A stretch of 7,289 nucleotides of DNA from JAUZQZ01 sp964492105 (GCA_964492105.1 CAZBJB010000058.1:1-7289); one strand, 5' to 3'; counted from the stretch's first letter, positions 1-7,277 are shown. Translations and numbers: made by a program. Notes: a model not told the origin generated them from the letters alone.

Positions 1-212
1 GGAATGGGCGCGGGCGATACAATCGTTACATCACCCTTGACTCGATTGTCAATCAGGAAGCTTTTATGTGTTACCCCGGCAACAAATGTGATAAACGTGC
101 GAAGATCCACATGCTCGAAATTCATCGTCACGTCCTTTGCCCGGGCCATCGGTATCAGTAGCAAACACAACAGCATGCCCATGGATATTCGCATCAAAAA
201 ACCGTGCCGCAT
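1..212 (-). CDS. gspD: Type II secretion system secretin GspD, N-terminal part (cut by window edge)
   Basis: Only the first 70 codons are present; the gene runs off the left edge. GspD forms the multimeric outer-membrane channel through which the type II secretion system releases folded proteins. Start: ATG at 212-210, preceded on the minus strand by GGAGG with a 5-nt gap. Residues 1-25 look like a Sec signal peptide: Arg near the start, a hydrophobic core (MLLCLLLIPM, about 13-22) and a signal peptidase I site ARA|K at 23-26. The mature part begins directly with the secretin N0 domain: a 'MNFEHVDLRTFITFVAG' stretch, then DNRVKGDVTIVSPAPI (about 55-70). The D-x-RVKG-x-VT-(I/V)-(I/V)-SP signature is typical of GspD. 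PilQ, the type IV pilus secretin, normally has AMIN domains before N0 and a different motif here, so GspD is preferred. No gspC precedes it. Family assignment is fairly secure despite the short length; the C-terminal channel domain cannot be checked. Confidence 0.85.
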   Translation of the reverse strand, partial: MRHGFLMRISMGMLLCLLLIPMARAKDVTMNFEHVDLRTFITFVAGVTHKSFLIDNRVKGDVTIVSPAPI

Positions 213-231
213 TGTTGCCTCCACAAAAACG

Positions 232-260
232 TTTATAGTGTGCTTTTTCCGTCATGTTCC
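232..260 (-). promoter_or_regulatory. Weak candidate promoter for gspD
   Basis: On the minus strand, TATAAA (plus 237-232) resembles a -10 box (5 of 6). At 17 bp upstream lies GGAACA (plus 260-255), which matches only 3 of 6 bases of the -35 consensus. Transcription would begin around 225, giving a leader of only about 13 nt before the ATG at 212. The short leader and poor -35 make this doubtful; a start further upstream is equally possible. Confidence 0.2.
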
Positions 261-452
261 GATGTCCGCTCTCACGAAAAACAAGGGTGATCCCGTGCGT
301 CATCGTATGTCAAAATGTACGGCACGAACAGCCTGTATATGCCATCCTTTCCCGCAATGCCCCAAGGAACCGGTATTGAATGCGGGTGCAGGGGAGTCTT
401 TCGCAAAACTTGTACGCGGCAAACTGCTGAGCCAGTTCGGACCATTTGATTC

Positions 453-517
453 GGGGCGTTGTCCCTCAGGGCGTGCGCCCCGTCCTTGCGGGCGTCCAGA
501 CGGTCTGCGGCCTTTTT
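453..517 (+). terminator. GC-rich hairpin series ending in T5 (terminator-like)
   Basis: Several stems lie in a row. GGGGCG (453-458) can pair with CGCCCC (476-481); GGGCG (469-473) can pair with CGCCC (476-480); CGTCC (481-485) can pair with GGGCG (490-494) around a TTGC loop. CAGA (497-500) pairs with TCTG (504-507) around CGG, followed after CGGCC by TTTTT (513-517). The last stem plus T-run looks like a weak intrinsic terminator on the plus strand, but no recognised plus-strand gene lies upstream. It could end an unannotated transcript, shield gltB from upstream read-through, or be chance in GC-rich DNA. Confidence 0.25.
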
Positions 518-686
518 GTCAGATTTGGAATTCTGCTCCATGGAACCACCATGAGGCTTATTCCATCTCGAAAATGGACTCAACGTGGGATTGCCGCTCA
601 CCCACCCAGAGTTTTGCAAGAGGTTCAGGGTGGAAGCCTTTGGTTTGTGTGACGTTCCAGTCCATCATGTGGTCGCCTCGCTGGTC

Positions 687-732
687 ATGAATCATCACCC
701 CCGTACGATCATCACGGCGATTGATGAATCAT
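687..732. repeat. Two copies of the near-palindromic word ATGAATCAT
   Basis: ATGAATCAT occurs at 687-695 and 724-732, with starts 37 bp apart (about 3.5 helical turns). Each copy is a 4+4 dyad around one central base. A partial copy, ATGAATC, lies at 866-872, and the palindrome ATCATGAT at 775-782. Repeated dyad words upstream of gltB could be operator half-sites. The word is short and AT-rich, so chance is a real alternative. I do not recognise the binding protein; it is not a full ARG box. Confidence 0.25.
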
Positions 733-746
733 TCGGATTAAAGGGT

Positions 747-762
747 TACGGCATGTGCCGTA
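747..762. promoter_or_regulatory. Perfect 16-bp palindrome, operator candidate upstream of gltB
   Basis: TACGGCATGTGCCGTA has two perfect 7-bp arms around a central TG. Its centre is about 76 bp upstream of the start point predicted from the promoter candidate at 796-824, a position at which many dimeric activators work. One further half-site, TACGGCA, occurs at 318-324. The palindrome is seen directly; its role as a regulator binding site is inference, and I cannot assign the regulator. Confidence 0.4.
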
Positions 763-795
763 TGTCGATGTCGGATCATGATGATGCCTTCGGGC

Positions 796-824
796 TGGAG
801 AAACGGCGGCGGTTTCGCTATATT
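796..824 (+). promoter_or_regulatory. Candidate sigma70-type promoter of gltB
   Basis: TGGAGA (796-801, 4 of 6 against TTGACA) is followed after exactly 17 bp by TATATT (819-824, 5 of 6 against TATAAT). The start would fall near 831, giving a leader of about 87 nt before the gltB ATG. No sigma54 (-24/-12) GG-N10-GC arrangement was found near it, so direct NtrC/sigma54 control is not suggested by the sequence. The match is moderate and unproven. Confidence 0.35.
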
Positions 825-917
825 GCGCTACCCTGTACGCCACGCTCACCTAACCCGGACTGTTCATGAATCGCCATGATAATTGCGTGGGGAACTATTC
901 ATCCATGAGGAGTATGC

Positions 918-3900
918 ATGAAGCCGTCGCCAGCACTGAAGCCTTCATCGCCTGCCAGACAGGGTCTCTATGATCCCGCTTTTGAGCATGATGCGTGTGG
1001 TGTCGGTTTTGTTGCGCATATCAAAAACGAGAAAAGCCATGATATTATTGAGAAGGGGATGGAAATTCTGTTCCGGATCACACATCGGGGCGCTACGGGC
1101 GCTGATCCGAGGGAGGGCGACGGCGCGGGCATCCTGGTCCAGATTCCGGACAGCCTGTTCCGTGCAATCGCCCCTGAACTGGAGATCGAACTCCCGCCGG
1201 AAGGCGAATATGGCGTGGGCATGGTATTTCTACCGCAGAATGATGCTTATCGCGCCTCCTGTGAGCATATCATTGTACAAACGATCACGGAGGAAGGCCA
1301 GGTCTTCCTTGGCTGGCGCGATGTCCCGACGAATGCGGCCCGTGCCGATCTCCCCGAAAGCGTCACCTGCTGCAAACCCGTCATCCGCCAGGTCTTTATC
1401 GGCAAGGGTGAACATGGCACCGATCAGGATGCGTTTGAGCGCAAACTATATGTAATTCGCCGGGTGGCGCGCAATCGTGTTGCCGCCTTGGGCCAGTCGG
1501 GCTCCGCACGGTTTTATTTCGTTTCCATGTCCAGCCGCACCCTGGTGTACAAGGGAATGTTTCTTTCACATCAGCTGGGTGCATTCTACGAAGATCTGCA
1601 TGATAAGCGCCTGACATCCGCCCTGGCGCTGGTACACCAGCGATTTTCCACCAATACCTTCCCTGCATGGGAGCTGGCGCACCCCTTCCGTTTTATAGCC
1701 CATAACGGTGAAATCAATACCTTGCGCGGCAATATTAACTGGATGAATGCCCGCAGGCATTCCATGCAATCGCGGATTCTCGGAGACGATCTGGAGAAGC
1801 TCTGGCCGATCATCGCGGAAGGCCAGTCCGATACGGCATCATTTGACAATGCGCTCGAATTGCTGGTGATGGGCGGTTATTCACTGGCACATGCCGCCAT
1901 GCTTCTGATCCCGGAAGCATGGGCGGGCAATACGCTCATGGATGAAAAACGCAGGGCATTTTATGAATATAATGCAGCCCTGATTGAGCCATGGGATGGC
2001 CCGGCCGCGGTCGCCTTTACCGATGGACGGCAAATTGGCGCCACCCTGGATCGCAATGGGTTGCGCCCTGCCCGTTATCTGATCACCAGCGACGATCTGG
2101 TCGTGGGCGCCTCCGAGACGGGCGTACTGGACGTCCCGGAAGAAAATATTATCAAAAAATGGCGCTTGCAACCCGGAAAAATGCTGCTGATCGATTTGGA
2201 AGCCGGGCGTATCATTGATGACGCGGAACTCAAGGAAACACTGGCTGACGCCAGACCTTACGGTCACATCCTGTCTGAAACCCGGATTCAACTGGAATCC
2301 CTGCCCGAAGAAACCCCGGCGATGGCGCCGGATCATGAAACCCTGCTGGATCGACAGCAGGCCTTTGGCTATTCGCAGGAAGATCTGAAATTTTTCATGA
2401 CACCCATGGCTGTTGCGGGACAGGATCCGATCGGTGCGATGGGTAACGACAGTCCGTTGGCCGTGCTTTCCGACCGTGCCAAGCCCTTGTACGACTACTT
2501 CCGCCAGTTGTTCGCGCAAGTAACCAACCCGGCGATTGACCCTATCCGTGAAGAAATGGTCATGAGTCTGACCTCCATGATGGGCCCGAATCCGAATCTG
2601 CTGGGGCTGGGCGAAGATCCCCCCCTGATGCGGCTGGAAGCGCGTCAACCCGTCCTCAACAACATTGATCTGGAGAAGGTGCGCCACATCGATCGCTGTA
2701 CCGGGGGCAAGTTTTATACCATGACACTTTCCATGTGTTACCCGGCCGATGAGGGTGCAACCGGGATGAAGGCTGCCATTGATCGCCTGTGCGGAGAAGC
2801 TGAAGAGGCTGTGTGCAAGCACTTCAATATCATTATTCTTTCCGACCGTGATATGGATGCGGATCATATTGCCATCCCGACGTTGCTGGCTACCAGCGCC
2901 GTACATCAGCATCTGATTCGCCAGGGACTCCGCACTGAAACCGGGTTGGTCATTGAGACCGGTAGCGCCCGCGAAGTCCACCACTTCACCACGCTTGCGG
3001 GTTTTGGCGCGGAAGCCATCAACCCGTACCTTGCCTTTGAGACCCTGTTCGATCTGCACCGACGCAATCGGTTTCCTGACGGGCTTTCGTTTGAGGACGT
3101 CAAAACCCGTTACATCAAGGCGATTAACAAGGGGCTGTTCAAGGTCATGTCTAAAATGGGGATTTCCACCTATCAGTCCTATTGCGGTGCGCAGATTTAC
3201 GAAGCCATCGGACTATCCTCGGCATTCATTGATGCGTATTTCACCGGAACGCCAACCCGGATAGAGGGCGCGGGGCTGACTGAAATTGCACGGGAGGCCG
3301 TTTGTTGGCATCGTGATGCCTATGGTGACCAACAGATATACAGGAATGCGCTTGATGTCGGCGGCGAATATGCATGGCGCGTGCGTGGCGAACAACATCT
3401 GTTAACACCGGAAACTATTGCCACACTCCAGCACGCGGTGCGCACCGGAAATAATCATTTGTACAGGGAATACGCCCGGCGTATCAATGATCAGAGCGGC
3501 CGCCTGATCACCTTGCGCAGCCTGTTCAGGTTTAAGAAGAGGGATGCCATTCCACTGGAAGACGTTGAACCGGCCAGGGACATCGTCAAACGCTTTGCCA
3601 CGGGAGCCATGAGCTTCGGATCAATATCGCATGAGGCCCATTCTACGCTGGCGATTGCGATGAACCGTCTGGGCGGTAAATCCAACACTGGCGAGGGTGG
3701 TGAGGAAACCGTACGTTTCACACCCTTGGCGAACGGCGATTCGATGCGTTCGGCCATCAAACAGGTGGCATCCGGGCGCTTTGGTGTCACCACGGAATAT
3801 CTGGCCAACGCCGATCAGATTCAGATCAAGATTGCCCAGGGCGCCAAGCCGGGCGAAGGCGGCCAGTTGCCGGGACACAAGGTGGATAAACGTATTGGCC

Positions 3901-5570
3901 GTGTACGCCATTCAACGCCAGGTGTGGGACTGATCTCCCCGCCACCGCATCATGATATTTATTCCATTGAGGATCTGGCACAATTGATCTTCGACCTGAA
4001 AAACACCAACACATCGGCGGATATCAGCGTGAAACTGGTTTCGGAGATCGGTGTTGGAACGATTGCTGCGGGTGTGGTCAAGGCACATGCGGATCATGTG
4101 GTGATTGCCGGCCATGACGGCGGTACGGGTGCCAGTCCGCTCACCAGTATCAAGCACGCCGGTGCCCCATGGGAACTGGGTTTGGCGGAAACACAACAGA
4201 CGCTGGTGCTGAATCGTCTGCGCGGCCGCATGACCCTGCAAGCTGACGGGCAAATGCGCACGGGACGCGATGTGGTCATTGCCGGCCTTCTGGGTGCGGA
4301 TGAGGTGGCGTTTGGCACCATCGCGCTGATCGCCGAAGGTTGTGTCATGATGCGCAAATGCCATCTGAACACCTGCCCGGTCGGCGTCGCCACACAGGAT
4401 CCTGAACTACGCGGGAATTTCACTGGCAAACCGGAAGATGTGGTTAATTTTTTCATGTTCGTCGCGGAAGAAGTGCGCGAAATCATGGCGGAGCTGGGGT
4501 TTGAAACGTTTAACGCCATGATTGGCCGTTCCGATATATTGGATACCAACGATGCCATCCGTCACTGGAAATCGAAGGGCCTGGATCTATCCCCGATTTT
4601 TCATCGCGTGGATCCGGATGACGCGTCCGTTTACCATTGTGAATCCCAGAATCATGGTCTTGAGGCGGTTCGGGATCAATGGCTTATCAGGCAGTCGAAA
4701 GCGGCGCTGGAAGACCGCATACCCGTGAGCATTGAGACCCCCGTCCGTAATGTCGATCGCAGCTTTGGCGCCATGCTTTCCGGCGAAGTCGCCAAACGCT
4801 ATGGCCACGAAGGGCTGGCTGAGGACACCATTTACATCCGGGCCAGGGGCACGGCGGGCCAGAGCCTGGGGGCATGGCTGGCGCGCGGCATCACCATTGA
4901 TCTGGCCGGCGAAGGCAATGACTACGTCGGCAAGGGATTGTCCGGTGGCCGTATCATCATCTACCCCCCCGCTGAATCCAGAATCAGGGCGGAGGAAAAT
5001 ATTATCGTCGGCAACACGGTGCTGTTCGGCGCTATTGCCGGCGAATGTTATTTCCGTGGTATTGCGGGGGAACGTTTTGCCGTGCGCAATTCGGGTGCCG
5101 TAGCCGTCGTCGAAGGTGTGGGCGATCACGGGTGTGAGTATATGACCGGTGGCACCGTGGTGGTGCTGGGTAGTACGGGACGTAATTTCGCGGCCGGAAT
5201 GAGCGGCGGTATTGCCTACGTTTTTGATGAAGACGGTACATTCGAAACCCGTTGCAATATGGCGCAGATTGATTTGCAGCCGGTCGCCGCCGAAGCCACG
5301 GCCCTGGAAGACTTGGATCATCAGGGACCGGATCTGGAGGCGCATGGCCGTGTGGACATTCGCCATTCGCTGTCTCAGAACGACCGGCACATTCTGCGCA
5401 CACTGATTGAGCGTCACATGCGTTACACGCGTTCGACGCTGGCCCGGAAGATGCTCGACAACTGGCAGGACGTTCTACCTGGATTCGTCAGGGTTATGCC
5501 TGTTGACTATCTCCGCGCGTTACAGGAAATGGAAGCCGAGATGCAGGCTGTAAACCCGTATGATCCATGA
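918..5570 (+). CDS. gltB: Glutamate synthase (NADPH) large subunit
   Basis: Large (alpha) subunit of GOGAT, a cytoplasmic enzyme making glutamate from glutamine and 2-oxoglutarate with electrons supplied by GltD. At 1550 aa it is full length for the family. Start: ATG at 918 with TGAGGAG at 906-912. An N-terminal propeptide of 26 residues precedes Cys27 (EHDACGVGF), the expected catalytic nucleophile of class II glutamine amidotransferases once the propeptide is removed. In that domain (about 27-430) lie R242 in QRFSTNTFP and HNGE at 262-265. The central domain (about 480-790) contains NDSPLAVLSDRAKPLYDYF. The FMN-binding synthase domain (about 830-1220) shows GAMSFGS around 896-902, NTGEGGE at 923-929, KPGEGG at 977-982 and HDGGTG at 1066-1071. 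Cys1142, Cys1148 and Cys1153 (Cx5Cx4C) match the 3Fe-4S ligands. The Gly-rich C-terminal beta-helix domain (about 1290-1490) follows. The frame is intact and no key residue is missing. It is probably cotranscribed with gltD despite the 192-bp gap. Confidence 0.98.
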   Translation: MKPSPALKPSSPARQGLYDPAFEHDACGVGFVAHIKNEKSHDIIEKGMEILFRITHRGATGADPREGDGAGILVQIPDSLFRAIAPELEIELPPEGEYGVGMVFLPQNDAYRASCEHIIVQTITEEGQVFLGWRDVPTNAARADLPESVTCCKPVIRQVFIGKGEHGTDQDAFERKLYVIRRVARNRVAALGQSGSARFYFVSMSSRTLVYKGMFLSHQLGAFYEDLHDKRLTSALALVHQRFSTNTFPAWELAHPFRFIAHNGEINTLRGNINWMNARRHSMQSRILGDDLEKLWPIIAEGQSDTASFDNALELLVMGGYSLAHAAMLLIPEAWAGNTLMDEKRRAFYEYNAALIEPWDGPAAVAFTDGRQIGATLDRNGLRPARYLITSDDLVVGASETGVLDVPEENIIKKWRLQPGKMLLIDLEAGRIIDDAELKETLADARPYGHILSETRIQLESLPEETPAMAPDHETLLDRQQAFGYSQEDLKFFMTPMAVAGQDPIGAMGNDSPLAVLSDRAKPLYDYFRQLFAQVTNPAIDPIREEMVMSLTSMMGPNPNLLGLGEDPPLMRLEARQPVLNNIDLEKVRHIDRCTGGKFYTMTLSMCYPADEGATGMKAAIDRLCGEAEEAVCKHFNIIILSDRDMDADHIAIPTLLATSAVHQHLIRQGLRTETGLVIETGSAREVHHFTTLAGFGAEAINPYLAFETLFDLHRRNRFPDGLSFEDVKTRYIKAINKGLFKVMSKMGISTYQSYCGAQIYEAIGLSSAFIDAYFTGTPTRIEGAGLTEIAREAVCWHRDAYGDQQIYRNALDVGGEYAWRVRGEQHLLTPETIATLQHAVRTGNNHLYREYARRINDQSGRLITLRSLFRFKKRDAIPLEDVEPARDIVKRFATGAMSFGSISHEAHSTLAIAMNRLGGKSNTGEGGEETVRFTPLANGDSMRSAIKQVASGRFGVTTEYLANADQIQIKIAQGAKPGEGGQLPGHKVDKRIGRVRHSTPGVGLISPPPHHDIYSIEDLAQLIFDLKNTNTSADISVKLVSEIGVGTIAAGVVKAHADHVVIAGHDGGTGASPLTSIKHAGAPWELGLAETQQTLVLNRLRGRMTLQADGQMRTGRDVVIAGLLGADEVAFGTIALIAEGCVMMRKCHLNTCPVGVATQDPELRGNFTGKPEDVVNFFMFVAEEVREIMAELGFETFNAMIGRSDILDTNDAIRHWKSKGLDLSPIFHRVDPDDASVYHCESQNHGLEAVRDQWLIRQSKAALEDRIPVSIETPVRNVDRSFGAMLSGEVAKRYGHEGLAEDTIYIRARGTAGQSLGAWLARGITIDLAGEGNDYVGKGLSGGRIIIYPPAESRIRAEENIIVGNTVLFGAIAGECYFRGIAGERFAVRNSGAVAVVEGVGDHGCEYMTGGTVVVLGSTGRNFAAGMSGGIAYVFDEDGTFETRCNMAQIDLQPVAAEATALEDLDHQGPDLEAHGRVDIRHSLSQNDRHILRTLIERHMRYTRSTLARKMLDNWQDVLPGFVRVMPVDYLRALQEMEAEMQAVNPYDP

Positions 5571-5592
5571 CGGCTTCGTAATAAAAAACCAT

Positions 5593-5635
5593 CATCGCAC
5601 CCATGGACGGGCGCACAAGCCCGTAGCGTGCGATG
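5593..5635 (+). other. Stem-loop A in the gltB-gltD gap
   Basis: CATCGCAC (5593-5600) pairs perfectly with GTGCGATG (5628-5635), and inside it ACGGGC (5607-5612) pairs with GCCCGT (5619-5624) around a GCACAA loop. A 6x3 internal loop separates the two helices, 14 base pairs in all. No T-run follows on the plus strand. On the minus strand the stem is followed after four bases by TTTTTT (plus 5588-5583), so it would resemble a terminator for antisense transcription. Confidence 0.5.
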
Positions 5636-5649
5636 CAAGTCGTCGACTG

Positions 5650-5688
5650 GCAAGGAAAGTGAAAACCACGCGTTGCGCTTTCCGTTGC
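5650..5688 (+). other. Stem-loop B in the gltB-gltD gap
   Basis: GCAAGGAAAG (5650-5659) pairs with CTTTCC-G-TTGC (5678-5688) with one bulged G at 5684, giving 10 Watson-Crick pairs. A following T-G wobble and G-C pair may extend the helix inward. The loop is about 14 nt. There is no T-run directly after it, so it is not a typical terminator. Confidence 0.45.
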
Positions 5689-5717
5689 GTAACCGGGCCA
5701 CGGACGCCCTTGTTACG
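5688..5717 (+). other. Stem-loop C in the gltB-gltD gap
   Basis: CGTAAC (5688-5693) pairs with GTTACG (5712-5717), and inside it GGGC (5695-5698) pairs with GCCC (5706-5709) around a 7-nt loop. Base 5688 could be used by either B or C, so the two helices abut. ATTTGTTC follows, which is T-rich but not a clean T-run. It could cause partial termination or act as a processing or stabilising hairpin. Confidence 0.4.
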
Positions 5718-5749
5718 ATTTGTTCATCAATACACGGATTAAAATCGAA

Positions 5750-5755
5750 GAGGAG
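5750..5755 (+). promoter_or_regulatory. Ribosome binding site fixing the gltD start
   Basis: GAGGAG sits 7 nt before the ATG at 5763. It decides between this start and the in-frame GTG at 5628, which has no such site. The protein from 5763 begins MGKPTGF, the usual start of GltD in proteobacteria. Confidence 0.8.
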
Positions 5756-5762
5756 TACGTTC

Positions 5763-7202
5763 ATGGGTAAGCCCACGGGATTCAAGGAGTATGCACGCGA
5801 AGGCCTAAGTTATGCCCCGGTCACGGATCGTATTGAACATTTCAATGCATTCTTCAAACTGCCAACGGATATGCAAACCCAGGGTGCGCGTTGCATGGAT
5901 TGCGGTATCCCCTTCTGTCATAACGCCTGTCCAATCAACAATATCATCCCGGACTGGAATGATCTGGTGTACAGGGGACGGTGGAGGGAAGCCAGTGAAG
6001 CCTTGCATTCCACCAACAATTTTCCAGAATTTACGGGACGCATCTGCCCTGCCCCGTGCGAAGATGCCTGTACGCTCAATCTCATTGGCGATGCCGTTAC
6101 GATCAAAAACATCGAACTGGCCATTGTCGAGAAGGCATGGGAAGAAGGCTGGATCGAGCCCGAAATTGTCCAACACAAAACGGGCAAGCGTGTTGCCGTC
6201 GTCGGTTCCGGCCCGGCGGGACTGGCCTGCGCCCAACAGTTGGCGCGGGCAGGCCACGATGTAGTGGTATTCGAGAAGAATGACCGTATCGGTGGTTTGA
6301 TGCGTTACGGTATTCCGAACTTCAAGTTTGAGAAGCATGTCATTGACCGTCGCCTGGTGCAACTGCGTGCCGAAGGTGTGACATTTCGGAAAAACGTCCA
6401 TATTGGCGTTCATGTTTCCGTCAAAAGATTGCTGAATGACTTCGATGCCATTGCGTTAGCGGGCGGATCCGAACACGCGCGTGATCTACCCATTCCGGGG
6501 CGCGAACTGGACGGTATTCACCTGGCTATGAACTTTCTGCCACAGCAAACCAAAGTGGTGCTGGGCGATGACGTGCCGGACGATGATCGTATTCTGGCTG
6601 ATGGCAAGCACGTGATTGTTATCGGTGGCGGCGATACGGGTTCCGACTGTATCGGTACGTCCAATCGTCAGGGTGCCGCATCCGTGACCCAACTCGAAAT
6701 CATGCCACCCCCACCCGAGGTGCCAAACAAACTGCTCACATGGCCCGACTGGCCGATGAAGTTACGCACCTCTACCTCACAGGAAGAGGGCTGTGATCGT
6801 GATTTTTCCGTATCAACCAGGTGTTTCATTGGAGATGACCATGGCCATGTAACGGCCATTGAATGTGCACGTGTGGAACGGGTTCGGGATAAGAATGGTC
6901 AGTGGAAGGTGTCCGAAGTGACAGGCAGCGAATTTGAACTGAAGGCCGACCTGGTATTGTTGGCGATGGGATTCGTACATCCCGTTCGTAAGGGCATGCT
7001 GGATGATTTTGGTGTGGACAAGGATGCACGCGGTAACGTAGCCGCCAATACGGACGATTACCGCACATCTGTCGACAAGGTATTTTCCGCCGGCGATATG
7101 CGCCGGGGTCAGTCGCTCGTTGTATGGGCGATCCGCGAAGGACGCCGGTGCGCTCGCGCCATGGATATATGGCTGACGGGAAACTCGAATTTACCGGGTT
7201 AG
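5763..7202 (+). CDS. gltD: Glutamate synthase (NADPH) small subunit
   Basis: Small (beta) subunit of GOGAT: it oxidises NADPH at FAD and passes electrons over iron-sulfur clusters to GltB. The length, 479 aa, is normal for the family. The N-terminal part carries two cysteine clusters for 4Fe-4S binding: C44, C47, C52, C56 (CMDCGIPFCHNAC) and C95, C99, C103 (CPAPCEDAC). The first dinucleotide fold, VAVVGSGPAG at 144-153 followed by an acidic strand end (VVVFEKN, 167-173), binds FAD. The second, VIVIGGGDTGSD at 284-295, is the NADPH site. VFSAGDMRRGQ at 440-450 is the C-terminal FAD-contacting motif of this reductase family. No frameshift or missing ligand is seen. It follows gltB on the same strand and is most likely in the same operon. 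The related small subunits of other flavoprotein reductases (such as dihydropyrimidine dehydrogenase-type proteins) share the fold, but adjacency to gltB and the MGKPTGF start settle the identity. Confidence 0.98.
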   Translation: MGKPTGFKEYAREGLSYAPVTDRIEHFNAFFKLPTDMQTQGARCMDCGIPFCHNACPINNIIPDWNDLVYRGRWREASEALHSTNNFPEFTGRICPAPCEDACTLNLIGDAVTIKNIELAIVEKAWEEGWIEPEIVQHKTGKRVAVVGSGPAGLACAQQLARAGHDVVVFEKNDRIGGLMRYGIPNFKFEKHVIDRRLVQLRAEGVTFRKNVHIGVHVSVKRLLNDFDAIALAGGSEHARDLPIPGRELDGIHLAMNFLPQQTKVVLGDDVPDDDRILADGKHVIVIGGGDTGSDCIGTSNRQGAASVTQLEIMPPPPEVPNKLLTWPDWPMKLRTSTSQEEGCDRDFSVSTRCFIGDDHGHVTAIECARVERVRDKNGQWKVSEVTGSEFELKADLVLLAMGFVHPVRKGMLDDFGVDKDARGNVAANTDDYRTSVDKVFSAGDMRRGQSLVVWAIREGRRCARAMDIWLTGNSNLPG

Positions 7203-7222
7203 CTCCGCCCTGTGATTCGTCC

Positions 7223-7247
7223 GGCGTAACGACTCAGCGTTCACGCC
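7223..7247 (+). terminator. Hairpin just after gltD, possible terminator without a T-run
   Basis: GGCGTAACG (7223-7231) pairs with CGTTCACGCC (7238-7247) with one bulged base, around the 6-nt loop ACTCAG: 9 base pairs starting 20 nt after the gltD stop. No T-run follows on either strand, so it is not a canonical intrinsic terminator. It could protect the 3' end of the gltBD message or weakly separate it from the next gene. Confidence 0.35.
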
Positions 7248-7277
7248 AGCCAGATAGGGGCATGGAAGAAGCAGTTG

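Larger units (their letters stand above)
213..917. other. Long divergent spacer between gspD and gltB, no recognised gene
   Basis: About 705 bp separate the two divergent starts. Open frames exist on both strands, but none has a convincing ribosome binding site plus a recognisable protein. The best is a minus-strand frame with an internal ATG at 541-539, ending at 272 (89 codons). Its first third is rich in charged residues (MEQNSKSDKKAADRLDARKD), but it resembles no family I know. The spacer must carry the control region for gltB and probably for gspD. Candidate elements inside it are listed separately: GC-rich hairpins, a 16-bp palindrome, repeated ATGAATCAT words and a sigma70-like promoter. 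I found no tRNA and no signature of 4.5S RNA, tmRNA or RNase P RNA. A decayed gene or an unrecognised small RNA cannot be excluded. Confidence 0.6.
5571..5762 (+). other. Structured gltB-gltD intergenic region
   Basis: This 192-bp gap is long for two subunits of one enzyme, which are often only a few dozen bases apart. It contains three consecutive stem-loops (listed separately) covering most of 5593-5717, then an AT-richer stretch leading to the gltD ribosome binding site. A -10-like TAAAAT (5740-5745) lacks a good -35 box at the right distance, so a separate gltD promoter is possible but weak. A GTG at 5628 opens an in-frame extension of gltD, but it has no ribosome binding site and lies inside a stem. 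The folding could set the GltB:GltD ratio by RNA processing, stability or partial termination. This is inference from hand pairing only. Confidence 0.5.

Noticed and set aside
1..212. PilQ (type IV pilus secretin) as the identity of the left-edge gene
   Set aside because: The mature protein starts directly with an N0 domain and carries the RVKGxVT-type motif of GspD; PilQ would have AMIN domains first.
4..690. Plus-strand open frame of 228 codons in the left part
   Set aside because: It runs antisense through the gspD start and signal peptide, then through the gene-poor spacer. It has no ribosome binding site at its start and an amino acid composition unlike a real protein.
585..869. Plus-strand frame of 94 codons just upstream of gltB
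   Set aside because: It begins at a GTG without a ribosome binding site, matches no family, and overlaps the candidate operator and promoter of gltB.
1881..3059. Long minus-strand open frame (about 390 codons) inside gltB
   Set aside because: It lies entirely antisense to conserved GltB domains and resembles no known protein. Long antisense frames are common opposite GC-rich coding sequence.
4587..5417. Minus-strand open frame (about 276 codons) opposite the GltB C-terminal domain
   Set aside because: It is a shadow of the Gly-rich beta-helix region of GltB, with no plausible product.
5628..5762. In-frame N-terminal extension of gltD from GTG 5628
   Set aside because: The start has no ribosome binding site and sits inside stem-loop A. 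GltD proteins begin at MGKPTGF, which is preceded by a good GAGGAG.
5571..5762. Known glutamine riboswitch between gltB and gltD
   Set aside because: I could not find the conserved core of that class, which is known mainly from cyanobacteria and phage-related metagenomes.
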